From the NCBI GenBank assembly GCA_964496245.1, contig CAZBZG010000017.1, positions 1 through 29,220 of the forward strand: a DNA stretch of 29,220 bases, read 5' to 3'. This DNA is from CAZBZG01 sp964496245 (GTDB taxonomy: Bacteria; Planctomycetota; SZUA-567). This document shows positions 6,807 to 14,655 of the stretch, in pieces (position 1 is the stretch's first letter; each line of letters starts with the position of its first letter). The notes under the pieces were generated by a model. That model was given only the letters and a program-made list of their open reading frames with translations, was not told the DNA's origin and made no database searches. The translations under genes and the position numbers were made by a program.

Positions 6807-9800
6807 ATGAGCCGACGGCGCGGTCGGAAACAGAGGCGGCAGCACACGCCCAAACGCGCAGTTCCATTCGGCCCGGCACCCGCTGGCGAGCGCAAGCGCC
6901 TGCTGGAGGCCACCAAGAAACTCTCCCGCACGGAACGCGAGGTCCTGCGGCTGCTTTCGGCGGCGTATGAACCCGTAGCCACCTTGACGTTCTGCAAGTG
7001 CCTGGACGAATGCGGCATCCGCGACGACAAGAATCCATTCACGCGACAACGGCTCGACGACATCTTTGCGAAATTCGCCGCACTGGGACTTGCCCAGCAA
7101 GACGGCCGGAGCCGCACCCGCATCGCCGGCGCAGTGGCCGAAGTCCTGACGCGTGAGCTCGCCGCCAAGGGCCGGCTCGACGACGCGGCCGAGGCGTTCG
7201 AACGCCACCTTCCAGATGTCGAGGTGTATGCCAACTACTGGCATTCGAGCTTCCGCAACACCGAGCAGGCCCTGCGTTGCATCCGGCTCGCGCTGTACCG
7301 CAAGGACAAGCTCGCTTTCGAGGTGTATTTCCGCTTCGGCATCGGCCAGTACGGGCTCGGTTATGCACACGAGCCGCGGGCGACCGCTACTGACCTGATC
7401 CGCTCGATCTGGTGGAATCCCTACGACCCGGCCTGGTTGGACGAGTTGCCCGCTTCCATGCGCGACAACGTGCTTCTCGTTCTGCTCGACGACGAGGATG
7501 CCGGCCGGGCCGCCTGCCCGCCCGAAGCACTCGCGATCCTGGACGACGTGGCCGCGGGCCGCAGGCACGACGTGTCGAGCAACCTGATGTACGCCTACGC
7601 ATGGCGTCTCCTCAAGGCGGGCCGCATCCCCGAGCTGCAGCATCTGGCGATCGACACCTTGCCGCGCCTCGACGAGACGGGAGCCTACAGCGGGATCCTG
7701 GTCGAGGGCATCGTCCACGTGCTGGTCGGCCGGGACGCAAAGGCCTTGGATGCCTTCGACCGCGCGTTGGCCACGAAGAAGAAACTGCTGGGCAGGCGAA
7801 AGGTCTGGTTCGAGACGGATGTGATCGTCTTCTACCTGCTCGCGATTCTGCGCATGGACGATCCCAAGCGCCTGCACGAAGGCAAGGCCCAGCTCGCCCA
7901 GTTGGCCAAGAAGCGTATCAACCTGGATACGGTGACCCTGCTGCAGCGTGTCTTCGATCGGCGCCTCGGAGAACCGTCGCAAGAGTTTTCGGCAGGCAGC
8001 TACACGGCCTTGATGCTCGCGACCCGTCCCGGCGACGCCCTTGTGCGCCTGATCGCCTGTCTCACCGAATTCTGGCGTGCGTGGGATCTTTCGAACGAGT
8101 TCGCCCGGGCACTCGAAACCATGCAGCGGGAAGCCCGCAAGCGGGGCCAGCAATGGATCGCGGCCGAAGCGGCCACCCTGCTCGAGCGGGCCGGGCGCAA
8201 GGTCGGACCTTCGGCCGCGGATGAAGCGAAAGCGTTCTACGCCGAAACGGGCGTGCGGCCCCTGGTCGACGTCTTGCGCCGCCAGGAGCCATGGGAAGAC
8301 GCGCTCGACGCAATGACGCGCTTCCTCGAAGCGCCGACCGCGGGCGCCGCACAGGAGGAGCAACGCGAAACGCGGCTCGTCTGGCTCCTTCACCACTGGG
8401 CGGACGAGCACACCGGAAACGGCTTCCTCGACATCGAACCCCGCGAGCAGAAGCGCAACAAGCGCGGCTGGACCAAGGGCCGCAAGGTGGCGTTGAAACG
8501 CCTGGCCACCGAGCGCGACGCGTTCCCCCATCTGACCCCGGAGGACATCAAGGTCTGCGAAGCGATCGAGTCCTACATCGAGACGAACTACGGACGCTCG
8601 CGTCACTACGGCAGCCGCATCGCCTATGCGTTCGACAAACAAAGGGCGCTCCGCGCGCTGGCAGGCCATCCCCGCCTCTTTCTCGCCGACAGCCCGCACA
8701 CGCCCGTCGAACTGGTCGAAAGGCAACCGGAACTGCGGGTCGAGGAAGCCGACGACGAGCTGATCCTCCGCATGGTTCCGTCGATCCAGGGCAAAGCGGA
8801 ACTGGTCGTCGAGAAGGACGGCCCCACGCGCTTCGCCGTCTGCTTTCCGGAGGAGGGGCACCGCCGACTGGCCAGCATGCTCGGGGAGGAAGGCGTGCGC
8901 GCGCCCGCTGCCGCGCGCGACCGGGTCCTGCAGGCGGTCAGCGCGGTCGCGTCCACGGTGACGGTCCATTCGGACATCGGCGGCGGCGCGGCCGCAAAGG
9001 AGATCGATCCCGACGGGCGCCTGCACGCCCACCTCCTGCCGCTGGGCGAAGGCGTGCGCATCGAGCTGCTCACCAAGCCGCTCGGCCCCGGCGGCCCGGC
9101 GCGCGGGCCGGGCGACGGCAGTGCGGGCATGGTGGCCGAGATCGACGGCGAACGCTTCCAGACCCGCCGCGACCTGGAGGCCGAACGCCAAAACGCCGAC
9201 GCCCTGCTGGACAGCTGCCCCGCCCTGGCGCACGACGTCTCCGGACGGTGGCAGTGGACCTTGGACGACCCGGCCGAAGCCCTGGAGGCCCTGGCCGAAC
9301 TGCGCGAGAACGAGGAACGCATCGAACTCCACTGGCCCCGCGGCGGCCGGATCAAGGTCGGCCGCCCCGTCTCCTTCGACGATCTCTCGCTGGGGATCAA
9401 GCGGGGCAAGGACTGGCTGGGCGTGAGCGGCGACCTGCGGGTGGACGAGGACCGCGTGGTTCCCCTGGCCGAGTTGCTCGCACGCATGGACGACGCCACG
9501 GGCCGTTTCGTGCGCATGGAGGACGGCGACTACCTCGCCTTGACCGAAGCCCTGCGCCGCCGGCTGGAGGAACTCCGCGCTGTCGGCGAAACGTCCGGCG
9601 AAATCATCCGGCTCCATCCGCTGATGGCCGCGCGCGTCGACGCCCTGGCCGAGGACGCCGGCTCGGTCAAGGCCTCGGCCAAATGGAAGAAGGAACGCAA
9701 GGTTTTGCGAGAAGCGTACCAGATGGAGATCGAGACGCCGTCCACGCTGCAGGCCGAATTGCGCGATTACCAGCAGGAGGGCTTCGTCTGGATGGCACGG

Positions 9801-11129
9801 CTCGCGCACTGGGGCGCGGGTGCCTGCCTGGCCGACGACATGGGCCTGGGCAAGACCGTGCAAGCGCTGGCGCTCCTCCTTCGACGCGCAGAGGCGGGCC
9901 CGGCCCTCGTGGTGGCGCCGACCTCGGTCTGCGGCAACTGGGCCGAGGAGGCGGCGCGTTTTGCGCCGACGCTGCACGTGCACCCGTTTGCCCCCGCCGA
10001 CCGGGAAGCGCTCGTGGCCGACGCCGGCCCGTTCGATCTCGTGATCTGCAGCTATGGCCTGCTCCAGCAGGAGGCCGACCTCCTGGCGGGGCGCGACTGG
10101 GCCACCGCGATCCTCGACGAAGCGCAAGCGATCAAGAACGCCTCCACGCAGCGATCAAAGGCGGCCATGCGCCTGCAGGCGGATTTTCGCATGATCCTGA
10201 CCGGAACCCCGATCGAAAACCATCTGGGCGAATTGTGGAACCTCTTCCGCTTCGTCAACCCGGGCCTCCTGGGCGGGCGGGAGCGCTTTCAGCGCACCTT
10301 TGCCGGCCCCATCGAGCGGGACCGCGACCCCGAGGCGCGAGCGCGTCTGCGGTCGTTGGTGCAACCGTTTCTGCTGCGGCGGACCAAGGCGCAGGTACTG
10401 CGGGAATTGCCGGCGCGCACAGAGATCACCCTCCGCGTGGAGCCGAGCGAGGAGGAACGCGCCTTCTACGAGGCCCTGCGCCGCACGTGCGTCCGCGAGG
10501 TGGAGGCCGGCGAAGGCGGCCCCGAAGGGAAGCGCTTCAAGATCCTCGCCGCCATCACGCGGCTGCGCCGGGCGTGCTGCCATCCCGCGCTCGTGCAGCC
10601 CGGCGTCACGACCGGATCGGCCAAGCACGAATCTCTGGAGACGATCCTCGACGAATTGCTGGACAACCGGCACAAGGCCCTGGTCTTCAGCCAGTTCGTC
10701 GATCACCTCGCCCTCCTGCGCGAACGCATGGATCAGCGCGGCGTGTCGTACCAGTACCTCGACGGATCCACGCCGCAGAAGGAGCGCGACAAGCGCGTCA
10801 AGGCCTTTCAGTCGGGTGAGGGCGAGCTCTTTCTCATCAGCCTCAAGGCGGGCGGCCTCGGCCTGAATCTCACGGCCGCGGACTATGTGATTCACATGGA
10901 CCCCTGGTGGAATCCAGCGGTGGAGGACCAGGCCGCCGACCGCACGCATCGCATCGGCCAGACGCGCCCTGTGACGATCTACCGGCTCGTCGCGCAAGAT
11001 ACCATCGAGGAGAAGATCGTCCAACTGCACCGCGACAAGCGGGATTTGGCCGACAGCCTCCTCGAAGGCGCGGAAGCCGGCGGACGCCTCTCGGCGGAAG
11101 ACCTGCTGCGCCTGCTGCAAGCGGGATAG
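6807..11129 (+). CDS. SNF2-family ATPase with a long N-terminal extension
   Basis: The product has 1440 residues and its start is set by ACAGGAGG before the ATG. The SNF2 helicase core lies in about 980-1430. It includes LRDYQQEGFVWMARL, DDMGLGKT (Walker A, 1010-1017), VVAPTSVCGNW, DEAQ (from 1104), LTGTPIENHLGELWNLF, ALVFSQF, LISLKAGGLGLNLTAA, DPWWNPAVEDQA and THRIGQTRPV. All helicase motifs look intact, so ATP-driven movement on duplex DNA or displacement of proteins is expected. The N-terminus is Arg-rich, followed by a winged-helix-like stretch (about 40-115) and a long, probably TPR/HEAT-like helical region. The remainder up to 980 is unassigned. Neighbours give no hint: there is no methylase or nuclease of a defence system nearby. 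Confidence 0.9.
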   Translation: MSRRRGRKQRRQHTPKRAVPFGPAPAGERKRLLEATKKLSRTEREVLRLLSAAYEPVATLTFCKCLDECGIRDDKNPFTRQRLDDIFAKFAALGLAQQDGRSRTRIAGAVAEVLTRELAAKGRLDDAAEAFERHLPDVEVYANYWHSSFRNTEQALRCIRLALYRKDKLAFEVYFRFGIGQYGLGYAHEPRATATDLIRSIWWNPYDPAWLDELPASMRDNVLLVLLDDEDAGRAACPPEALAILDDVAAGRRHDVSSNLMYAYAWRLLKAGRIPELQHLAIDTLPRLDETGAYSGILVEGIVHVLVGRDAKALDAFDRALATKKKLLGRRKVWFETDVIVFYLLAILRMDDPKRLHEGKAQLAQLAKKRINLDTVTLLQRVFDRRLGEPSQEFSAGSYTALMLATRPGDALVRLIACLTEFWRAWDLSNEFARALETMQREARKRGQQWIAAEAATLLERAGRKVGPSAADEAKAFYAETGVRPLVDVLRRQEPWEDALDAMTRFLEAPTAGAAQEEQRETRLVWLLHHWADEHTGNGFLDIEPREQKRNKRGWTKGRKVALKRLATERDAFPHLTPEDIKVCEAIESYIETNYGRSRHYGSRIAYAFDKQRALRALAGHPRLFLADSPHTPVELVERQPELRVEEADDELILRMVPSIQGKAELVVEKDGPTRFAVCFPEEGHRRLASMLGEEGVRAPAAARDRVLQAVSAVASTVTVHSDIGGGAAAKEIDPDGRLHAHLLPLGEGVRIELLTKPLGPGGPARGPGDGSAGMVAEIDGERFQTRRDLEAERQNADALLDSCPALAHDVSGRWQWTLDDPAEALEALAELRENEERIELHWPRGGRIKVGRPVSFDDLSLGIKRGKDWLGVSGDLRVDEDRVVPLAELLARMDDATGRFVRMEDGDYLALTEALRRRLEELRAVGETSGEIIRLHPLMAARVDALAEDAGSVKASAKWKKERKVLREAYQMEIETPSTLQAELRDYQQEGFVWMARLAHWGAGACLADDMGLGKTVQALALLLRRAEAGPALVVAPTSVCGNWAEEAARFAPTLHVHPFAPADREALVADAGPFDLVICSYGLLQQEADLLAGRDWATAILDEAQAIKNASTQRSKAAMRLQADFRMILTGTPIENHLGELWNLFRFVNPGLLGGRERFQRTFAGPIERDRDPEARARLRSLVQPFLLRRTKAQVLRELPARTEITLRVEPSEEERAFYEALRRTCVREVEAGEGGPEGKRFKILAAITRLRRACCHPALVQPGVTTGSAKHESLETILDELLDNRHKALVFSQFVDHLALLRERMDQRGVSYQYLDGSTPQKERDKRVKAFQSGEGELFLISLKAGGLGLNLTAADYVIHMDPWWNPAVEDQAADRTHRIGQTRPVTIYRLVAQDTIEEKIVQLHRDKRDLADSLLEGAEAGGRLSAEDLLRLLQAG

Positions 11130-11154
11130 GCTGCGGTGCGCGGGCTGCGATGCC

Positions 11155-12237
11155 TCACGATCCATACTTGATCCACGCGCTGCAGCTGCCCTCGCTCGAG
11201 ACCATGCAGGGGCCGACCGGGTGCGCCGGCGTACAGCCGGTGCCGAAGAGCGGACAGGCGAGCGGCGCGATCTTGCCCTTCAACACATCCCCGCACGCAC
11301 AGCCCGGCGGCAGGGCTGCGTCGGTCGTGGTCAGACCGAACCGTCGGGCCGCATCCAGCCCGGCATAGGTGTCGGCGAGCTCGAATCCCGATCCCGGAAT
11401 CCAGCCGATGCCCCGCCACAGGGCGTCCGCCGGCGTCAGGACCTCGGCCATGCGCTGGCGGGCCCTGGGGTTGCCTTCCGGCCGCACGGCGCGGGGGTAG
11501 AGGTTTTCGATGCAGGGCCGGTCTTCGTTCACCGCCCGCATCAGCGCCTCGATTGCGCGCAGGATGTCCACGGGCTCGAAGCCCGTGATCGCCCCCGGCT
11601 TTCCGAACGGGACCAGCAGGTGGTAGGGCTCCTCCCCCAGGATCACGGACACGTGCCCGGGCAACAGAAAGCCGTCCACCTGGATCTCGGAATCCTGCGC
11701 CAGCGCCGACAGCGCCGGCGGGATGGCCTTCATGGCCGCGTAGAACGAGAGATTGCCGAGCCCCTCACGCGCAGCCGCCTGGATGGTGGACGCGTTGCCC
11801 GCGGCCGTGGTCTCGAAGCCGATCGCGAGGAAGACGACCTCGGCCCGCGTTTCGCGCGCCAGCGCCAGCACGTCGTGCGCCGAGTAGACCAGGCGGATGT
11901 CCGCGCCTTTCCCGCGAGCTTCCTCGAGGCTGGTCGCGTCGCCGGGCACGCGTATCATGTCGCCGAACGTGGCGAGCACAATGCCGCGCTCGCACGCGAG
12001 CGCGCACGCGTTGTCGATGTACCCGCCGGGCGTCACGCACACCGGGCAACCCGGCCCGGAGATGAGCCGGACGTTGTCGGGAAGCAGATCCCGCAGCCCC
12101 CACCGCCCGATGGCGTGGGTGTGGGTGCCGCAGACTTCCATGAAGACATACTGCGCCCGCTGGTCAGCCAGCGCGCGGATCCGGTCCCGCAGCCCCTGGA
12201 CCAGATGCTTGTCCTGGAACGGCTTCAGAAGCCCCAC
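11155..12237 (-). CDS. hypD: Hydrogenase maturation protein HypD
   Basis: The product has 360 residues, the usual HypD length. HypD with HypC forms the scaffold on which the Fe(CN)2CO group of [NiFe]-hydrogenase is built. Conserved features are EVCGTHTHAI, GPGCPVCVTP, the IGFETTA segment, LPGHVSVI, and the Cys-rich C-terminal region (PPGCACGDVLKGKIAPL, then further Cys residues at CPLFGTGC and CMVSSEGSC) that carries the [4Fe-4S] cluster. The start is a GTG at 12237 within the end of hypC, with GAGGGA upstream, so the two are translationally coupled. It ends 25 bases from the convergent SNF2 gene. Confidence 0.95.
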   Translation of the reverse strand: MGLLKPFQDKHLVQGLRDRIRALADQRAQYVFMEVCGTHTHAIGRWGLRDLLPDNVRLISGPGCPVCVTPGGYIDNACALACERGIVLATFGDMIRVPGDATSLEEARGKGADIRLVYSAHDVLALARETRAEVVFLAIGFETTAAGNASTIQAAAREGLGNLSFYAAMKAIPPALSALAQDSEIQVDGFLLPGHVSVILGEEPYHLLVPFGKPGAITGFEPVDILRAIEALMRAVNEDRPCIENLYPRAVRPEGNPRARQRMAEVLTPADALWRGIGWIPGSGFELADTYAGLDAARRFGLTTTDAALPPGCACGDVLKGKIAPLACPLFGTGCTPAHPVGPCMVSSEGSCSAWIKYGS

Positions 12238-12445
12238 CGAGCGATTCCCTCAAAAGCGCCAGCACCTCTTCGGCTTCCTGCTGGTCGTATTTGTCGATGG
12301 CGAATCCGGCGTGCACGAGCACGTAGTCGCCCACTTCGACCGTCTCCAGCAAAGCGAGCTCGGCCTGCAGCCGGTTGCCGCCCGCGTCCACAGTGGCCGT
12401 CGATCCCTCGATCGCGAGCACACGGGCGGGTACAGACAGGCACAT
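12164..12445 (-). CDS. hypC: Hydrogenase maturation chaperone HypC with C-terminal extension
   Basis: The product has 93 residues. It starts with MCLSVPARV; Cys2 is the residue that holds the iron group and contacts HypD and the hydrogenase large subunit. The body (VEVGDYVLVHAGFAIDKYDQQEAEEVLALLRE) is typical of HypC/HupF. The last 26 or so residues (Gly/Ala/Pro-rich) go beyond the usual end and overlap hypD by 74 bases. GGAGG lies just before the ATG. Confidence 0.93.
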   Translation of the reverse strand: MCLSVPARVLAIEGSTATVDAGGNRLQAELALLETVEVGDYVLVHAGFAIDKYDQQEAEEVLALLRESLGGASEAVPGQASGPGAAGPDPRAG

Positions 12446-12482
12446 ACGCGGCCTCCATCCCTCCCCGGCCGCCCCATTTCCC

Positions 12483-12511
12483 TTGCGGACCGGCCGGGAA
12501 TGCGATACAAG
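12483..12511 (+). promoter_or_regulatory. Possible promoter for hypEABF
   Basis: TTGCGG (12483-12488) and TACAAG (12506-12511) are separated by 17 bp on the plus strand. The -10 match is poor. No sigma54-type -24/-12 element was seen in this intergenic region. Confidence 0.25.
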
Positions 12512-12524
12512 TCATTCATAGGTA

Positions 12525-12553
12525 ACCGTAGTCGATCGCGCCTTCACTTGCAA
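12525..12553 (-). promoter_or_regulatory. Possible promoter for hypCD
   Basis: On the minus strand TTGCAA (12548-12553) and TACGGT (12525-12530) are separated by 17 bp. If this and the hypE candidate are both real, their start points would almost coincide near 12518 and the promoters would face each other. Confidence 0.3.
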
Positions 12554-12595
12554 GGAGAACCCCGGGGCTTTCCTCCGCACCCTGGCCCGAATCCC

Positions 12596-13603
12596 ATGCC
12601 GGACACCATTCTGCTCTCCCACGGCGGCGGTGGTCTGCTCTCGGCCGCTTTCATCGACGAGCACATCCGCACACGCTTCTCCAACGCCTGGCTCGACCGC
12701 ATGGGCGACTCGGCCGTGCTCGAGACGGAGAGGTCGCACATCGCGTTCACCTCCGACTCGTTCGTGGTCTCGCCCCTGTTCTTCCCGGGCGGCAACATCG
12801 GCGACCTCGCCGTCTGCGGCACGGTCAACGACCTGGCCATGGCCGGGGCCCGGCCGCAGTGGCTCAGCCTCTCGCTGATCCTCGAGGAAGGCCTGCCCGT
12901 GCCCGACCTGGAACGCATCCTCGACACGATCCGGGACCGGGCGGAAGAAGCGAAGGTGGCGGTGGTCTGCGGCGACACCAAGGTGGTGGAGAGGGGACAG
13001 GCCGACGGCGTGTACATCAACACGGCCGGACTCGGTGCGTTGCCCGACAGCGTGGCGTGCGCCGCAGAGAACGCGCGGCCCGACGATCGCATCCTGCTCT
13101 CCGGCGCCGTGGGCCTGCACGGACTCGCCGTCCTGCTCGCCCGCGAGGACCTCGGCCTCTCGAGCCCGATCACGAGCGATGTGGCGCCTCTGAACGGCGT
13201 GGTCGCGTCCCTGGTCGAGGCGGGCCTCACGCTCCACGCAATGCGCGACCTGACCCGGGGAGGGCTGGCGACCGCGCTCCACGAAATCGCCGGAAGCGCT
13301 GCCGTCAGCATGGAACTCGAGGAGGAACGCATCCCATCGATCGAGGCCCAGCAGGCGGCCTGCGACCTCTTGGGGCTGGACCCGCTCCACATCGCGTGCG
13401 AGGGCCGCTTCATCGCCCTGGTCCCGCCGGAAGACGCTGACGCAGCGCTCGACGTGATGCGCGCATGCCCGGTCGCGCGTGAAGCCGCCTGCATCGGCAC
13501 GGTGCGCGAACAGGACCGGCACGCGCTCGAACTCGTCACCGCCGTGGGCAGCCGCCGCGTGCTCACCATGCCCCGCGGCGAGCAGATGCCGCGGATCTGT
13601 TGA
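12596..13603 (+). CDS. hypE: Hydrogenase maturation protein HypE
   Basis: The product has 335 residues. HypE dehydrates the thiocarboxamide on its own C-terminal Cys to thiocyanate, the source of the cyanide ligands; HypF makes the carbamoyl group. The protein has an AIR-synthase-like fold with the expected LLSHGGGG start, MGDSAVLE, TDSFVV-like TSDSFVVSPLFFPGGNIGDLAVCGTVNDLAM, the GDTKVV ATP-site segment and MRDLTRGGLA. It ends in the invariant PRIC. The ATG at 12596 gives the family-typical N-terminus (MPDTILLSHGGGG); upstream in-frame sequence is not HypE-like. The only strong purine stretch (AAGGAGA, about 12552) is too far to be its ribosome binding site. First gene of hypEABF. Confidence 0.95.
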   Translation: MPDTILLSHGGGGLLSAAFIDEHIRTRFSNAWLDRMGDSAVLETERSHIAFTSDSFVVSPLFFPGGNIGDLAVCGTVNDLAMAGARPQWLSLSLILEEGLPVPDLERILDTIRDRAEEAKVAVVCGDTKVVERGQADGVYINTAGLGALPDSVACAAENARPDDRILLSGAVGLHGLAVLLAREDLGLSSPITSDVAPLNGVVASLVEAGLTLHAMRDLTRGGLATALHEIAGSAAVSMELEEERIPSIEAQQAACDLLGLDPLHIACEGRFIALVPPEDADAALDVMRACPVAREAACIGTVREQDRHALELVTAVGSRRVLTMPRGEQMPRIC

Positions 13604-13627
13604 GCCGTAGACCGGGAGCGAACAACG

Positions 13628-13969
13628 ATGCACGAGTGGTCGGTCGCACAGAGCATCCTCGAAGTCATCGAGCAGCAGCTCGGCGGCAAACAGCGCCTCG
13701 CCAGCGTGGACCTGCGCCTCGGCCCGCTGAGCGGGGTGAATGCGGACGCGCTGCAGTTCTGCTTCTCCGAGGTGGCCCAGCAGCAGGGCTTCGGCCCTAC
13801 CGCGCTCTGCATCGAAGCCGTGCCCGCTGAACTCCGCTGCCGGAGCTGCGGTGCGACATACACGACCGAAGACTTCTTCGCCGCGTGTCCCCAATGCGGC
13901 TCCCCCGACCGCACCATTCTGAGCGGCGGGGAATGCCAGGTCCAATCCGTGGAGGTGCCAGACGCATGA
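13628..13969 (+). CDS. hypA: Hydrogenase nickel insertion protein HypA
   Basis: The product has 113 residues. HypA delivers nickel to the hydrogenase large subunit with HypB. The N-terminal MHE motif (His2 binds Ni) is present, and the zinc site is two CxxC pairs, C71/C74 and C87/C90 (CRSC, CPQC). The fourth residue is Trp, where Leu, Met or Tyr is more usual. It starts 24 bases after hypE, and its TGA overlaps the ATG of hypB as ATGA, a sign of coupled translation. Confidence 0.95.
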   Translation: MHEWSVAQSILEVIEQQLGGKQRLASVDLRLGPLSGVNADALQFCFSEVAQQQGFGPTALCIEAVPAELRCRSCGATYTTEDFFAACPQCGSPDRTILSGGECQVQSVEVPDA

Positions 13970-14655
13970 CCAGCAAAGAGCCATCCAAGCAGATCCGGGT
14001 CGACGCCCCGGCCATGAGCAAGAACGACAGGATCGCGGCCGAGAATCAGCAGTTCTTCGACGCCCGCGGCCTGCTCGCCGTCAACCTGATCAGTTCGCCC
14101 GGAAGCGGCAAGACCGCGCTGCTGGAGGCCCTGGCCGAACGCCTGGGGCCGGCCCTGGCCGTGATCGCGGGCGACGTGCAGACTGACCGCGATGCCGCAC
14201 GCATCCGCAAGACCGGGTGCGCGGTCCAAGCCATCGAGACCGGCGGCGCGTGCCATCTCGATGCCAAGCGGGTTCAGGAGGCGCTCGCGCACCTGCCCCT
14301 GGAGGAGGGAACGCACGAGATCCTGGTCATCGAGAACGTGGGCAACCTCGTCTGCCCCTCGTCCTTCCTCCTCGGCGAGCACATGAAGATGGCCATCCTG
14401 TCCGTGCCCGAAGGCGACGACAAGGTGCTCAAGTACCCGTCCATCTTCTCGCGCATCGGGTGTCTGGTCCTCAACAAGATCGATCTGCTCGCAGCCATGG
14501 ACTTCGACCCGGACCGGGTGGAGGCCGAGTGCCGCAGCCTGAACGAGGGGGTTCGCAGTTTTCGCCTATCGGCCAAGACCGGCCAGGGAGTGGACGCGCT
14601 GTGCACGTTCCTGCAGGAAAAACGATCCTCGTTACAGGCATCGTCCAGGGCGTAG
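13966..14655 (+). CDS. hypB: Hydrogenase nickel incorporation GTPase HypB
   Basis: The product has 229 residues. This is a SIMIBI-class GTPase that powers nickel insertion. Motifs are SSPGSGKT (P-loop, about 43-50), GDVQTDRDA, GGACHLDA (metal-site Cys/His), VIENVGNLVCPSSF and LNKIDLL (base recognition, NKxD). The His-rich N-terminal nickel store of some HypB proteins is absent, as is a CxxGC-type N-terminus, so nickel storage is unlikely. The start overlaps the hypA stop; the end overlaps the hypF start. Confidence 0.95.
   Translation: MTSKEPSKQIRVDAPAMSKNDRIAAENQQFFDARGLLAVNLISSPGSGKTALLEALAERLGPALAVIAGDVQTDRDAARIRKTGCAVQAIETGGACHLDAKRVQEALAHLPLEEGTHEILVIENVGNLVCPSSFLLGEHMKMAILSVPEGDDKVLKYPSIFSRIGCLVLNKIDLLAAMDFDPDRVEAECRSLNEGVRSFRLSAKTGQGVDALCTFLQEKRSSLQASSRA

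Noticed and set aside
5027..7234. Minus-strand open frame of 735 codons over the acyl-ACP ligase
   Set aside because: Antisense to a clear adenylate-forming enzyme; composition is Arg/Ala/Gly-rich noise.
6594..10127. Very long minus-strand open frame (about 1177 codons) opposite the SNF2 gene
   Set aside because: The plus strand encodes all SNF2 motifs with a good ribosome binding site; the minus frame is an antisense shadow caused by high GC at third positions and resembles no known domain.
6807..11129. SNF2 protein as part of a known phage defence system
   Set aside because: No methyltransferase, nuclease, phospholipase or other defence partner lies on either side; neighbours are a lipid enzyme and hydrogenase maturation genes.
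12225..12519. Alternative minus-strand frames in the hypC region
   Set aside because: Two other frames are open here, but only the frame beginning MCLSVP encodes a HypC.
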